Source: Candidatus Poribacteria bacterium
GTDB taxonomy: Bacteria; Poribacteria; WGA-4E; JAJDTR01
Assembly (NCBI GenBank): GCA_028820655.1
Contig: JAPPIK010000011.1
Location: 206,512-270,511 of the forward strand
Length of the DNA: 64,000 nucleotides
Reading direction: 5' to 3'
Part shown: piece after piece, positions 55,101-62,887 of the stretch
Position numbering within the stretch: position 1 is the stretch's first letter
Layout: every line of letters begins with the position of its first letter
Notes under the pieces: model-generated
The model's input: the letters and a program-made list of their open reading frames with translations, nothing else
Databases searched by the model: none
What the model was told of the DNA's origin: nothing
Translations under genes and position numbers: made by a program

Positions 55101-55225
55101 GGCTCGCTGTCTAGCTGTCGCAAAGGTTTGGCATACTCCTGAATGACGGAATCTTCCCCGCGCGGGTACAGGAGAAAACCAAGTAATACAGCGGCTCCAC
55201 CGAGAATAAAGTATTTTAGATTCAT
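49109..55225 (-). CDS. Giant exported multi-domain surface protein
   Basis: 2038 aa. N-terminal signal or anchor (KYFILGGAAVLLGFLLYP). Discoidin (F5/8 type C)-like regions at about 60-165 and 185-330 (VTVDLGAVTTIHGFRVTTDG, ARYVRLQIENGDWYGSYPEL). A CBM9-like domain at about 520-720 (VVIDGQLNEW, LHIQWDDDNLYLAAVTH). From about 760 to 1800, eight repeats of 115-170 residues with an aGExLxFRLxDxDLN core (about 770, 918, 1047, 1172, 1308, 1438, 1608, 1728) and a YVDxLxxxG end, possibly calcium-binding. A second CBM9-like domain closes the protein (about 1840-2035, VVIDGIDDKW). Probably binds glycans at the cell surface. Confidence 0.82.
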   Translation of the reverse strand: MNLKYFILGGAAVLLGFLLYPRGEDSVIQEYAKPLRQLDSEPLHYTGILRTTPIYTTYDLGYVYKIDKVDIQFDNPNESGPKQFDLLVQTDRLKTPFPRAFSYVGSSREYKYSTHSLPSPAEARWIQIVINDWFSDQPRLKNEEFRVGLRHESRSQFFTVEANYNNSPDLTKLTDLLTTEDSKWIGARRIEEKVEVDGKTVRQVSYASPEDVIEVTVDLGAVTTIHGFRVTTDGPGNNLNRYRILISSDGGKYSEAYVSNILPDETFTDLQMFASSRVNATNSNELPHDIAVSARYVRLQIENGDWYGSYPELREFEVFTDAYRLPPPSEVKLSDYNALQMHYENLGVDENALAPHLVQGFAFDRDSRDENHYFIAPENVDAGNSPSQLSFAYHYDQVKLRYRGLDPSHLYWVRTTYLGEKGGGRIQNFVLDGFIMHDGRLVPEGKAELDVYRIPSSAYADGVIELDFNRLAGPNAVVSEVSILEARISTDTDLDAATRSQDIGWAIRVPSEPSSASRVVIDGQLNEWSQLYPLLPDGYDTIANTPIALHIQWDDDNLYLAAVTHQQLAAIENVGSQQVEGERLASEDRQVLHLFVDSALRRSPGMYTASDHHFTFTIFASEDGSSRVVPAQIHHHLDAIPNSIDHHQAIETALTKTAAGHILEARIPRSLALSEFRPQLGGRIGLNYVIEGLNRPDNPSRRLAYGTDDLTAPPNRWDVVQLVNQISGQAAFIGQHRSATVEEAIDLTEVDGYNPRSHVVFSAGDILMLCVWDTERNTNRVESESITAELRNETTGQSRMVVLRESDPAALIDDDPENDWSDNSFLFAAKVETRYREPNGENQDSEAAANPGNVPAPLLVDGKEVISLTYIDPYYTTAQQNEPVKTSTTVKTGTTGTIAITNESDEIIREFELDDTIYIRVQDADLDAMDSASSHEINVRLLVPHTPEAEVVKLSYKQDRDAYVGEIITVYSESPAPGDGALQSVGKRSVQAVYVDEIQDSGRTNVSVSARADAVVGKTARIQFRPSKDWDTRYDYKFFYAGDRLAIWLTDTDLNLDDNERETVDVTLRGSLLGDQYELTLTEIKPELGEFIGFFQTRHATSGLANGILEVTGTEIVTVSHLDLLQGSGETDVVVTDTVFVKAGGDGVIEILKSNFLTRRETFNAGETLYFRLHDEDITDETVEITLTGNGLNDHETVHLLPSPAPGDAQIQPVKSVFYGSIPTTYDLASTNADGLLQVEGTEQISAIYVDELRASGEVSFAVSANCVANAGATGSLKVYDSEKFIPDAAENPEISKFRAGDTLILEIQDSDLNKADAAADLFESDFNDNTLRDNVRVSMVETRGGSGVFRGEVRTAYGETAIPTDNILQVQGGGVVNFTYVDALQNTGATQVPITATLAVGAGDKGELRLYGAESGKLISDLSVGTGSFEAGERLRIELIDKDLNLSREVVDTVMTVAYGNVLKDEVTLMLEETEADSTIFVGDMRTQNFDQTALPDSTSQSEGEIASIDGETTSPASEDNSDIVREIQPVVVSDHLLQVVNKERITVEYVDMLTTTGEPNVPIRVDAVVLGSSAGLLRIVNEDGVGPQFDPNQELAKFNAGEPIYFRLEDLLLSTVIDAQEVQIAVSGNKTKDRVSVTLRKHPEAREVFTAFIPTRYGTSPVADDTLDVQGAEEVRAVYNPPSPIVQDFGIADYTYVNNGVRGKLGIVNQDGTSLANFNIGNSLYFRLEDADLNKDPFLTESVKILASKTDPQSTTQSSDPIDVSLYEDGPNSHVFRGMLSTRFGRTSTDEVMGLVGEEVVTATYRDALIDTGEINVEIEAGCRGNPVAWAQYAAEPVVIDGIDDKWPLERVIRTSKDEGLFWLQWSNDSLYILAQIYDDDVTVPNALRYYEGADALEIHINIQPAGDSKPRYLQTGGDPNRYILWICPRGAGFGGDQPYIGQWQPDRIYNYEAVNLKAAVRQEANYYIIEARIPFYPVLGSFDPVKTRRHKRIGFNVVIHRSDDQRVYWAKQPAGAETASPSDLGMLILEEPDPR

Positions 55226-55551
55226 GCTTCCGACGCGAGTCCTCTGACATTGCTAGACATACTAAGACCGGAGACTGCCATAGCATGTAAGTCGGCGACA
55301 CTCTCCGTATTGCGATTCCCTCGCCTTTATTTTACCCGAAAGCGACAGGTTTTCTCCAGATCATATGGAGGGGCAGGAAGGATGGAAGAGGGGAAGCGTG
55401 GGAGAAATGCAGTATCCGGCGGTCAGTGGATTTCTATCGATCAACTGAACGAATGGATCATGCGGCCGGATAGGATCAACTGAGCGGATAGCGACGGATC
55501 AAGCGAGTGAATTACGACCGCGATAGAGATCCCAGTGGGACAGAAATCCCC
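55226..55551. other. Intergenic stretch with dispersed repeats
   Basis: Contains at least two copies of the 36-bp repeat family, a truncated one from 55474 and a full one at 55497-55532, and a more degenerate one near 55432. No gene. Confidence 0.6.
55497..55532 (+). repeat. 36-bp dispersed repeat, full copy
   Basis: GATCAAGCGAGTGAATTACG...CGATAGAGATCC. A partial copy GATCAACTGAGCGGATAGCG precedes it directly from 55474. Confidence 0.75.
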
Positions 55552-55740
55552 ATGGAATTCCCATGTCCACCATCGCCAGACGCATATATTTGCCTAGATT
55601 CTGTAAAGGCGTACATGGAAGTCATCCGCGCACAAATTACCTGCCGGTCTTTTGAAATTGCCCGACACTTGCCGGATATGATAGAATTCTACGATAGCCG
55701 AAAACAGCGGAATATAAAAGGAGAAGGCGATTCTCGCTAA
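55552..55740 (+). CDS. Small protein of unknown function upstream of quinone oxidoreductase
   Basis: 62 aa if started at the ATG 55552; a longer frame from 55507 begins inside a repeat and is not trusted. It reads SPDAYICLDSVKAYMEVIRA, then SFEIARHLPDMIEFYDSRKQ and an acidic end, suggesting a short helical protein. The stop lies 9 bp before the next gene, compatible with coupling. No family recognised. Confidence 0.45.
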   Translation: MEFPCPPSPDAYICLDSVKAYMEVIRAQITCRSFEIARHLPDMIEFYDSRKQRNIKGEGDSR

Positions 55741-55749
55741 CGATGTTTT

Positions 55750-56730
55750 ATGAAGGCAATTGTTACAATTGAGAGTGGCGGCCCCGAGGTTCTGAAATTG
55801 GAGGAGTTCCCCGCGCCATCCCCTGGTCCAACCCAGTTATTGGTCAACGTCAAAGCGGCCGGCATCAATCGAATCGATACCATCCAGCGAAAGGGCTCCT
55901 ACCCTATACCGCCGGGTGAATCCGAAATTCTCGGCTTGGAAATCGCCGGCACGGTTGAACGAGTTGGTGATAATGCAACCGGTTTCAAGCAGGGAGACCG
56001 GGTGTTCGGATTGATTGGGAGCGGCGGATACGCGGAGCAGACGGTTATCGACTATCGCATGGCAATGCCTATTCCGGAGGGGTGGAGCTTTGAGGAGGCG
56101 GCAGCGGTGCCCGAGGTCTTCTTTACTGCGAGCGAGACGCTATTCACCTTCGGCAAACTGAGCGCCGGCGAAACGGTGCTGATTCACGCCGGCGGAAGCG
56201 GAGTAGGTACAACCGGGACGCAAATGGCGCATCAGATAGGCGCACGGGTGTTTATCACCGCTGGATCCGCAGAAAAAATTGAACGGAGCAGGTCTCTTGG
56301 GTGCACGGAAGGGATAAATTATAAAAAGGCCGACTTCGGTAAAGAAATTATGCAACTGACTGAAGGAGAAGGCGTGGAGGTCGTGCAAGATTTTATCGGA
56401 GCGCCTTACCTCGAACGTAATCTTGCCATACTTAAACCGCGCGGGCGATTGGTGGTTGTCGGGTTAATGGGCGGCAGTGCGGGCGAAATCGATATGGGAG
56501 TCATCCTGCGTAAGCGTTTGCAGATTTTCGGCTCCGTGATGCGTGCGCTACCCCTCGAGGACAAAATAAGCATTACCGAGCGGTTCATCAACCGCTGGCT
56601 GCCGTTGCTCAGGGAGGGCAAGATTAAAGCAATAATCGACACGGTTTTTCCGCTATCCCAAGCGTGTGAGGCGCATGAATACATGGAAGCCAACAAGAAC
56701 TTTGGCAAGATTCTCTTGAAGGTGGATTGA
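55750..56730 (+). CDS. Quinone oxidoreductase-type NADPH-dependent reductase (MDR family)
   Basis: 326 aa zinc-independent medium-chain reductase of the QOR/PIG3 type. MKAIVTIESGGPEVLKLEEF opening, VKAAGINRIDTIQRKGSYP, GLEIAGTVERVGDNATGF, GSGGYAEQTV, AAAVPEVFFTASETLF and the nucleotide-binding IHAGGSGVGTTGTQMA, then VVQDFIGAPYLERNL. No zinc-binding Cys/His set is seen. It likely reduces quinones or small enals with NADPH. Weak ribosome-binding site; it may be coupled to the small upstream frame. Confidence 0.9.
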   Translation: MKAIVTIESGGPEVLKLEEFPAPSPGPTQLLVNVKAAGINRIDTIQRKGSYPIPPGESEILGLEIAGTVERVGDNATGFKQGDRVFGLIGSGGYAEQTVIDYRMAMPIPEGWSFEEAAAVPEVFFTASETLFTFGKLSAGETVLIHAGGSGVGTTGTQMAHQIGARVFITAGSAEKIERSRSLGCTEGINYKKADFGKEIMQLTEGEGVEVVQDFIGAPYLERNLAILKPRGRLVVVGLMGGSAGEIDMGVILRKRLQIFGSVMRALPLEDKISITERFINRWLPLLREGKIKAIIDTVFPLSQACEAHEYMEANKNFGKILLKVD

Positions 56731-57138
56731 GCGCCCTCATTGGATCCTTATTTGGCAGTCCAGACCGCGCGGGCTGGGGACCTGCTCCGGGATCTCCCTA
56801 TGGCAGAAGGCACGCGCCGCGTGCCGTCCACAAGCGCCAACAACCATAGGGTTTTCAGCAAGAAAATTGCTTAGCCAACTCAATTCCGTGTAATCCGCAT
56901 AATCAGCTTATTCCGTGATTCAGACACGAGCCGAACACACCACCAAGCATCTAAAATGAGGTTAATCACGCAAATCACAGTTCAGAAAATTTCCACTACG
57001 ACACCGAACCCTTTCTTTATGCACTTAGGAAATCAGCGATTATCAATTGACTCCCTATAACAAGGGTGATAGAATTGCTCGCTGCCGTAACGTCGGGCGA
57101 GGACGCCTCAAGGTGCAATCCCTACACACAATTCGAGA
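56731..57138. other. Intergenic stretch with an inverted copy of a dispersed repeat
   Basis: 56881-56925 is an inverted copy of the repeat found at 63311 and 63681 (GTCTGAATCACGG when read on the minus strand). 56752-56775 has a loose GGCAGTCCAGACC sequence related to the 63531 hairpin family. No gene. Confidence 0.6.
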
Positions 57139-57378
57139 ATGATTCGCGACTCCCAAACAAACACCGAAAAAGACAAATCGTTGGCGGACGCTCGGCGCTG
57201 TCTGGAGGAGATTGGTATCACGGGCGCGCTACTCTTTGACCACTCCCCTGTCTTACGCGTACAAGTACCGGAGACTGTCTTTGAACGAGCACTCCAGTTG
57301 CGTGAAGTTATAGTGGATCAACTGAAAACCGTTGGCTACCGGTTCGTCGCGCTGGACCTTGCCGAGAATGACGATTGA
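57139..57378 (+). CDS. Stand-alone LarE C-terminal-like domain protein
   Basis: 79 aa. ADARRCLEEIGITGALLFD, then a beta strand LRVQVPETVFERALQLRE and VIVDQLKTVGYRFVALDLAE resemble the last 70 residues of LarE, the sacrificial sulfur transferase of nickel-pincer cofactor synthesis. The LarE RVRHHG-type block is diverged (LLFDHSPVLRV) and the ATP-PPase domain that would precede it is absent. It ends 15 bp before the alternative TTG start of the next gene (48 bp before the annotated ATG). It may be a fragment or a reused domain. Confidence 0.55.
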   Translation: MIRDSQTNTEKDKSLADARRCLEEIGITGALLFDHSPVLRVQVPETVFERALQLREVIVDQLKTVGYRFVALDLAENDD

Positions 57379-57426
57379 TGAGGAAATCCCATCTTGATTG
57401 TATGTTCAGAATTGCTGCGTAATTTC

Positions 57427-60400
57427 ATGAACCACGCCAGGCCTAACACTCTTCGCATTTTATCTTCTGTTATCCTCTCCCTTCTAATTTATCTTCCACA
57501 TGCGCATCCTCAGGGTGTTGACCCCGGCGAACTTATCGCGGAGGCTATCCACCACCAGAATCTTGGCTTAGCCTATCTTGAAGAATCTCACCCCAACAAG
57601 GCCGCTGAAGAATTTCGGGCGCTGGTTGATCTTCTTCCCGATGAAGCCATCGGTTACGGCAATTTGGCTGTGGCGCATCTTCGTCTCAAGAACAGCGAAG
57701 AAGCCGAGACGTGGGCAAAACGCGGGCTTGAAGTTCAACCGATGGATAGCCAGTTGCATTTTATACTCTCCGAGGTTTACCAGTGGCAGGGGAAGTCCGA
57801 GGAGGCAGTCGCCGAGATGGACGAGGCCGTGAAACTCGAGCCGGAGAATTTGGGGGCGCGGTACAAGTTGGTTCGACATTATCTCGGGATGCGGGATGAC
57901 CAAGAAGCTACTATACGTGCCATTGCGCATCTCCAGACGCTGCGCGGCCAATCACCGACGAACGCCGTAGTTCGGCTCAAATTGGCTCAAGCGCTGTTGC
58001 AGGTTGAACAAATCCACGAATCGAAACAGGTTGGCGCGGAGTTGGCTGCCCTGTTTTGGGATGTCAAGGAGGATGCGTTGCAGTATCTCAATCAAGGGCT
58101 GCACCTAATCGAGCAGAGGGATTCAAAAGGCGCAAAAAAATATATTCGAATCTTCGAGAATATTCAGAAAGCGACACCTCGCTACCAGCAGGGGATCGGC
58201 GAACTCGTGACGGACATCTTGGGGCACCCGATTGAAGCGTTCAGTCCGGGTTTCAAGTCCCGCGTAAAAGCCAAGTTGAGCCCACCGATTCATGTGCAAT
58301 TCGTTGATGTTACCGAAGAAGCAGCGCTCGGGGAGTTGGAAGGCGAACACATAAAGGTCATATTGTGGGACATCGACAACGACGGCGATCTCGATCTGTG
58401 TCCCTTACTCTCCCGCGCCACGAAGGGAGATACTCACGGCTCCTTACGGAATGAGGATGGGAAATTCGATGCAGATTCCGGTGCCAATAGCGGAGACGCT
58501 GCCGCTTACGCCGACATTGGCAAGAGTGGACATCCACGGCTCCATATTCAGAGTGTGGCAGTGGAGAGGCCTGTGGACAATGAAAACGGTGAATCTGAAC
58601 AGCGATCTTTTTTCCCGACCCGAGCGGAGTTGTTCTTCGCTGATTACGACCATGACGGCGATCTGGATAGATTCTTCGTGGCTGACATCGGGGACGCAGG
58701 AGTTACGGTTGACCGCAACAATGGCGATGGCGAATTCGCCGAAGCAACTTCCGAGACCTTTATTCCATCTGACCCGCTCCCTGCGATTGACGCAGGTTTT
58801 GGAGATTTCGATGATGATGGCGACATCGATCTGATTATTGTCAACAGTAAAGCCGGATGCACGCTCTACGACAACCAGCGTCAAGGTCGGATGAAGGCAG
58901 TGACCGACGAGACGGGCATACCGCAGAATCAATCGTTCAGTGCGGTCGCAGTCGCCGATTATAACAATGACGGCGCCCTCGACGTTTTCCTGGCGGGAGC
59001 GGGGACAACCCCCCATCGACTTTATCGCAATCGGGGCAACGGGACATTTTCGCGCGATAATCGCTCCGACGCGGTGATTGCAGCAGCAAATACGCTGCAT
59101 GGTCAAGATGCGCACTTTTTTGATTACGACAACGACGGTTTTCTGGATCTGTTCCTCATCGGGAGTTCCGATGCGGAGATCGTGCGTGGAGTTCGCCTCT
59201 ATCGGAATGATGGCACAGGACGATTTACGGATGTCTCGGACATCCTTCCAAACTCACTTTCTAGCGGCGTCCATGGCGCAGTCGGCGACTATGACAATGA
59301 CGGCGATCTTGATCTCTTTCTCGTTGACGAGAACGGTCGGGTTGTGGCGCTGCGAAATGATGGCGGCAACCGGAACAGTTGGCTGCAGGTGCGGCTTGAA
59401 GCGGTGACCACGGGCAACAACAAGGTCAATATAGACGGCATCGGGTCGAAAGTCGAGGTCAAGATCGACGATCTGTACCAGATGAAGTGCACGACTGAGC
59501 CGATGTCGCATTTCGGCTTGGGATCGGCTGAGCGGGCGGATGTGTTGCGTGTGGTATGGACGAACGGCGTTCCGCAGAATGTGATTAAGCCGGAAGCAAA
59601 TCAGCGAATCGTCGAGAAGCAGATTTTGAAAGGGTCTTGTCCATTCCTTTATGTCTACGATGGCGAGGGGTACCGGTTTGTAACCGACCTTCTGTGGCGT
59701 AGCCCTCTAGGTATGGTTACGTCTATCGGCTCCATTGCACCGGATCAGACCGAAGATTACGTAAAGATTCCGGACTTCATCGCTCCGAAGGACGGTGTCT
59801 ATTCTCTCCAGATTACCGAGGAGCTTTGGGAAACGGCATATTTCGATCTGGTGAAACTGATTGCTGTAGATCGGCCTGCCGGGGCGGAGATTTTCGTCGA
59901 CGAAAGATATGGGCTGCCACCTTATGCTCCGTTCAAGATTTATTCGGTCGAGGAGAAACGTCAGCCGCAAAGCGCTTTCGACCACCTTGGAAACGATGTC
60001 TCCGAGGCGCTCAGGGAGTTTGATTACCAGTATGCTATTGAGCACGAACCGGGGGAATATCAGGGCGTCGTCTCGCCGCACGCAATTATCCTTGATCTAG
60101 GGGACGTGCCCGATGGCGAGACAGTAACGCTATTCCTCACCGGTTGGATCTTTCCCACCGATACGAGCATCAACGTGTCACTTTTCCAGAATCCGCGGAT
60201 CAATCCGGTTTTCCCCTCAATGCAGGTGCAGGATGCGGTGGGAAATTGGGAAACGGTGATTGATATCATCGGGTTGCCCGCCGGAAAAAATAAGACGATG
60301 GCAATCGACCTGACCGGGAAGTTTCTTTCCGACGACCGGCGAGTGAAGATTTCTACTGATATGCAAATCTACTGGGACGAAGCGTTTGTCAGCGTTGGCG

Positions 60401-60906
60401 ACGACGGAAACCTGCCGATTCAAGTGACCGAATTGCCCCCTGACCGTGCGGATCTGCACTATCGCGGGTTCTCGAAGATGTACCGTCCCACGCCGCATGC
60501 GCCGCACCTGTTCGATTACGACGAGGTAACGACGACGGGCCAATGGCGGGATTTACGAGGGCATTATACCCGGTTCGGGGATGTCACGCCGCTGCTGCAA
60601 TCGGTTGACGATATGTATGTCATTATGAACGCGGGGGACGAGATGACGGTGGAATTTGATGCCGATAAGTTGCCGCCATTGCAGAATGGGTGGGTACGAA
60701 GTTTTATCCTTTACAGCGACGGATGGGACAAGGACGGGGATATCAACACGCTCCATTCTCAAACGGTCGAGCCGCTACCGTTTCACGGAATGTCCGCCTA
60801 CCCGTATCCCGAGGGTGAGAGTTATCCAAACGACCCCGTGCAATTGCGCCATCGATTGGAATACAACACACGCCGCGTGAATCACGACTTGCCGGCCTTA
60901 GAGTAA
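57427..60906 (+). CDS. Exported TPR/FG-GAP/UnbV protein
   Basis: 1159 aa from the ATG at 57427 (a TTG at 57394 is possible; signal peptide ILSSVILSLLIYLPHAHP supports 57427). TPR repeats at about 30-190 (AIHHQNLGLAYLEESHPNKA), then six FG-GAP/VCBS calcium-binding units between about 310 and 640 (DIDNDGDLDLC, YDHDGDLDRFF, DDDGDIDLII, YNNDGALDVFL, YDNDGFLDLFL, YDNDGDLDLFL). An ASPIC/UnbV domain follows (about 650-725, IGSKVEVKI and GLGSAERADVLRVVW). The last 420 residues are unassigned beta-rich sequence. Likely secreted or on the surface. Confidence 0.85.
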   Translation: MNHARPNTLRILSSVILSLLIYLPHAHPQGVDPGELIAEAIHHQNLGLAYLEESHPNKAAEEFRALVDLLPDEAIGYGNLAVAHLRLKNSEEAETWAKRGLEVQPMDSQLHFILSEVYQWQGKSEEAVAEMDEAVKLEPENLGARYKLVRHYLGMRDDQEATIRAIAHLQTLRGQSPTNAVVRLKLAQALLQVEQIHESKQVGAELAALFWDVKEDALQYLNQGLHLIEQRDSKGAKKYIRIFENIQKATPRYQQGIGELVTDILGHPIEAFSPGFKSRVKAKLSPPIHVQFVDVTEEAALGELEGEHIKVILWDIDNDGDLDLCPLLSRATKGDTHGSLRNEDGKFDADSGANSGDAAAYADIGKSGHPRLHIQSVAVERPVDNENGESEQRSFFPTRAELFFADYDHDGDLDRFFVADIGDAGVTVDRNNGDGEFAEATSETFIPSDPLPAIDAGFGDFDDDGDIDLIIVNSKAGCTLYDNQRQGRMKAVTDETGIPQNQSFSAVAVADYNNDGALDVFLAGAGTTPHRLYRNRGNGTFSRDNRSDAVIAAANTLHGQDAHFFDYDNDGFLDLFLIGSSDAEIVRGVRLYRNDGTGRFTDVSDILPNSLSSGVHGAVGDYDNDGDLDLFLVDENGRVVALRNDGGNRNSWLQVRLEAVTTGNNKVNIDGIGSKVEVKIDDLYQMKCTTEPMSHFGLGSAERADVLRVVWTNGVPQNVIKPEANQRIVEKQILKGSCPFLYVYDGEGYRFVTDLLWRSPLGMVTSIGSIAPDQTEDYVKIPDFIAPKDGVYSLQITEELWETAYFDLVKLIAVDRPAGAEIFVDERYGLPPYAPFKIYSVEEKRQPQSAFDHLGNDVSEALREFDYQYAIEHEPGEYQGVVSPHAIILDLGDVPDGETVTLFLTGWIFPTDTSINVSLFQNPRINPVFPSMQVQDAVGNWETVIDIIGLPAGKNKTMAIDLTGKFLSDDRRVKISTDMQIYWDEAFVSVGDDGNLPIQVTELPPDRADLHYRGFSKMYRPTPHAPHLFDYDEVTTTGQWRDLRGHYTRFGDVTPLLQSVDDMYVIMNAGDEMTVEFDADKLPPLQNGWVRSFILYSDGWDKDGDINTLHSQTVEPLPFHGMSAYPYPEGESYPNDPVQLRHRLEYNTRRVNHDLPALE

Positions 60907-60926
60907 GACGCGTCTTTGCCTTCTTG

Positions 60927-61050
60927 TAGGGTGGAATCAAGCGAATGGACAGTGAGTGATCAAGCGAACGAATAGTGAGCGCGATAGAAATCCCATAGAG
61001 ATCCATCAAGCGACTGAAAAGGGAGTGCGATAGCCAATCTTCTGCCCACC
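60927..61050 (+). repeat. Cluster of 36-bp repeat units, first block
   Basis: Starts GTAGGGTGGAATCAAGCGAA and holds units at 60935, 60958 and 61004, ending near CCAATCTTCTGCCCACC. Same order as the filled site at 35625-35722, with an extra unit. Confidence 0.78.
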
Positions 61051-61073
61051 AATCACCTGCTGCCCCGTTCTTG

Positions 61074-61170
61074 TAGGGTGCAATCAAGTGAGTGGATAGC
61101 GAGTGCGATAGAGATCCATCAAGCGACTGAATAGGGAGCGCGATAGCTAATCTTCTGCGCACCAGCCTCT
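61074..61170 (+). repeat. Cluster of 36-bp repeat units, second block
   Basis: Starts GTAGGGTGCAATCAAGTGAG, holds units at 61082 and 61118, and ends CTAATCTTCTGCGCACCAGC, the same frame as at 35712. Confidence 0.8.
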
Positions 61171-61269
61171 GAAAGATGCAAGGACTATGCTGCCCATCTA
61201 TTCAGCCTGCTTCCTTCGCCGCGCAGCAGTCTCGAAGTACCCCACTGACCACTAACCACTGATCACTAG

Positions 61270-62442
61270 TCACTGCCTCTCCCGTCCAATCCGCCTCAAA
61301 GGGAAAAACAGACACACCAACGCCAATACCAAAATTTCCGCCAAAATCCAGTAGGGCACCCGAAAAGTTTCGGCTGTGTACAACTTCCCGGCGAATGGAG
61401 GACCCAACACGCGGCCCAAGCTTAGGTAGGCGTCCATCATTCCGATGGCTGTACCTTGACCGATTGTTGTCTCCTTCGAGATCCACGACGACGTTGTAGG
61501 ACGGATAATCTGATTTCCGATTCCGGTGATTGTCAGATAAACAGTGACGGTCACGAAAGCCACCGACCACGGCAGCAGCGCCATGCCGAGGGCGTTAATC
61601 AAAAGCCCGAGTACAATCAACCTAAATTCGCCACACCTGTTTATCAGCCTACCGAGGACGCTCCCCTGCAACAGTGCGACGATGGATCCCATGACGACGA
61701 ACATCTGTCCCATCTCACGCGCCCCATAGTCCCATCGGTCCGCGATGAAGAGCGGGAAGGTCGCCTCCAATCCCGAGAAAACGAAGGTCGCGCAAAATGC
61801 GACAAGGAACAGCGGCATTAACGGATTGCTGAAGGTGCGCGGACTAAATATTTCCCAGGGGGAAACCCAACTCTCTCTGCCATCTACGCGATCCGCCGCC
61901 TTGAGTGACTCCGGCAGCAGGATTAAGGCAAAACCAAACGTCGCAACGGAGAGTAGACCGGCAAGAAAGAACGGGGTGTCGTGCTGATGCAGGATGGCGC
62001 CGATGGCGGGACCCAGGATAAACCCGAGTCCCATTGCCACGCCCATCGAAGCCATGCCCTTGCCGCGTTCCTCCTCCGTCGTCACATCCGCGACATAAGC
62101 CATGACCGTGGGAAGCACCGCCGCCGACCAAGCCCCGGATAAGGCGCGCGCAATGAATGCCCAGACCAGCGAATTCGAGAAGCCGAACAAAATTAGTGCC
62201 GCCGCATTTCCGATGAGTCCAATTAGAATGAACGGTTTTCGGCCCTTGCGGTCGGACAACCTGCCCCACATCGGCGCGAAGACAAGCTGCATCGCCGAGT
62301 AGATCGCCAACAACCCCCCGATCTGCAGCGGACTAGCCCCCAGTTCGTCAGCAAAGTATGCGAGGTGTGGGATGATAATCCCGAAACCAAGCATGATGAA
62401 AAACATCGTCAGAAACAATATCGTTAGCGCACTTGTCGTCAT
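61270..62442 (-). CDS. MFS drug-exporter-like transporter (TetA-like)
   Basis: 390 aa from the ATG at 62442. About twelve helices. FIMLGFGIIIPHLAYFADELG and the loop GRLSDRKGRKP, with VMAYVADVTTEEERGKGM, are the DHA1 (tetracycline/bicyclomycin exporter) pattern. The loop after helix 6 (SWVSPWEIFSPRTF) is typical. It probably pumps small hydrophobic molecules out. The start has only a weak ribosome-binding site, and 62443-62887 upstream holds no gene. Confidence 0.88.
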   Translation of the reverse strand: MTTSALTILFLTMFFIMLGFGIIIPHLAYFADELGASPLQIGGLLAIYSAMQLVFAPMWGRLSDRKGRKPFILIGLIGNAAALILFGFSNSLVWAFIARALSGAWSAAVLPTVMAYVADVTTEEERGKGMASMGVAMGLGFILGPAIGAILHQHDTPFFLAGLLSVATFGFALILLPESLKAADRVDGRESWVSPWEIFSPRTFSNPLMPLFLVAFCATFVFSGLEATFPLFIADRWDYGAREMGQMFVVMGSIVALLQGSVLGRLINRCGEFRLIVLGLLINALGMALLPWSVAFVTVTVYLTITGIGNQIIRPTTSSWISKETTIGQGTAIGMMDAYLSLGRVLGPPFAGKLYTAETFRVPYWILAEILVLALVCLFFPLRRIGRERQ

Positions 62443-62591
62443 CCGTGGGGTCCCGCTGCCGCGATGTGGTGGCAATGCGATGATTATAGATTCCGACTGT
62501 TGGGCGTGTCAAGGCAAACCTCCCCATAGGGATTGAGTTTAGAGGAGTTCGTTTAGGATTGGCGAGGGTTTCCGTCGCACCCCGTACGGTA

Positions 62592-62612
62592 GGTGCGGTT
62601 TCCAACCGCACC
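62592..62612. repeat. Hairpin repeat GGTGCGGTT/AACCGCACC
   Basis: Perfect 9-bp stem with loop TCC, lying in a GTAGGTGCGG... context like that of the other GTAGGGTGC-flanked repeats. Confidence 0.65.
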
Positions 62613-62887
62613 GGGCGTCGCCCTTAGGGGAACGAGCACCAAAAACTTTTTTTTTGGTTCCATCATTGAACGGATTGGTATTCCCTCGTCCACTACAGTG
62701 AGATTAACTGTTTGAGACGTTAAAAACGCAGGACTAATGCCCTACAACGCTCAATCTGATCCCCATGCATATCAAGCGAAACCTCTCTGCAAGTCCGTCA
62801 TGCATGTGACCGCGTCTACAACTTGACGACGTTCATGAGGCGGTGTTATCATTCCTATCAAAACGCAGAATAAGAAAGGATAATTAC
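62613..62887. other. Intergenic stretch before queF
   Basis: I looked for a preQ1 riboswitch but saw none of the conserved loop blocks. No promoter is clear. The ribosome-binding site of queF (AAAGGA) lies at the right end. Confidence 0.45.

Noticed and set aside
62700..62887. preQ1 riboswitch before queF
   Set aside because: None of the conserved stem or loop sequences of preQ1 riboswitch classes was found.
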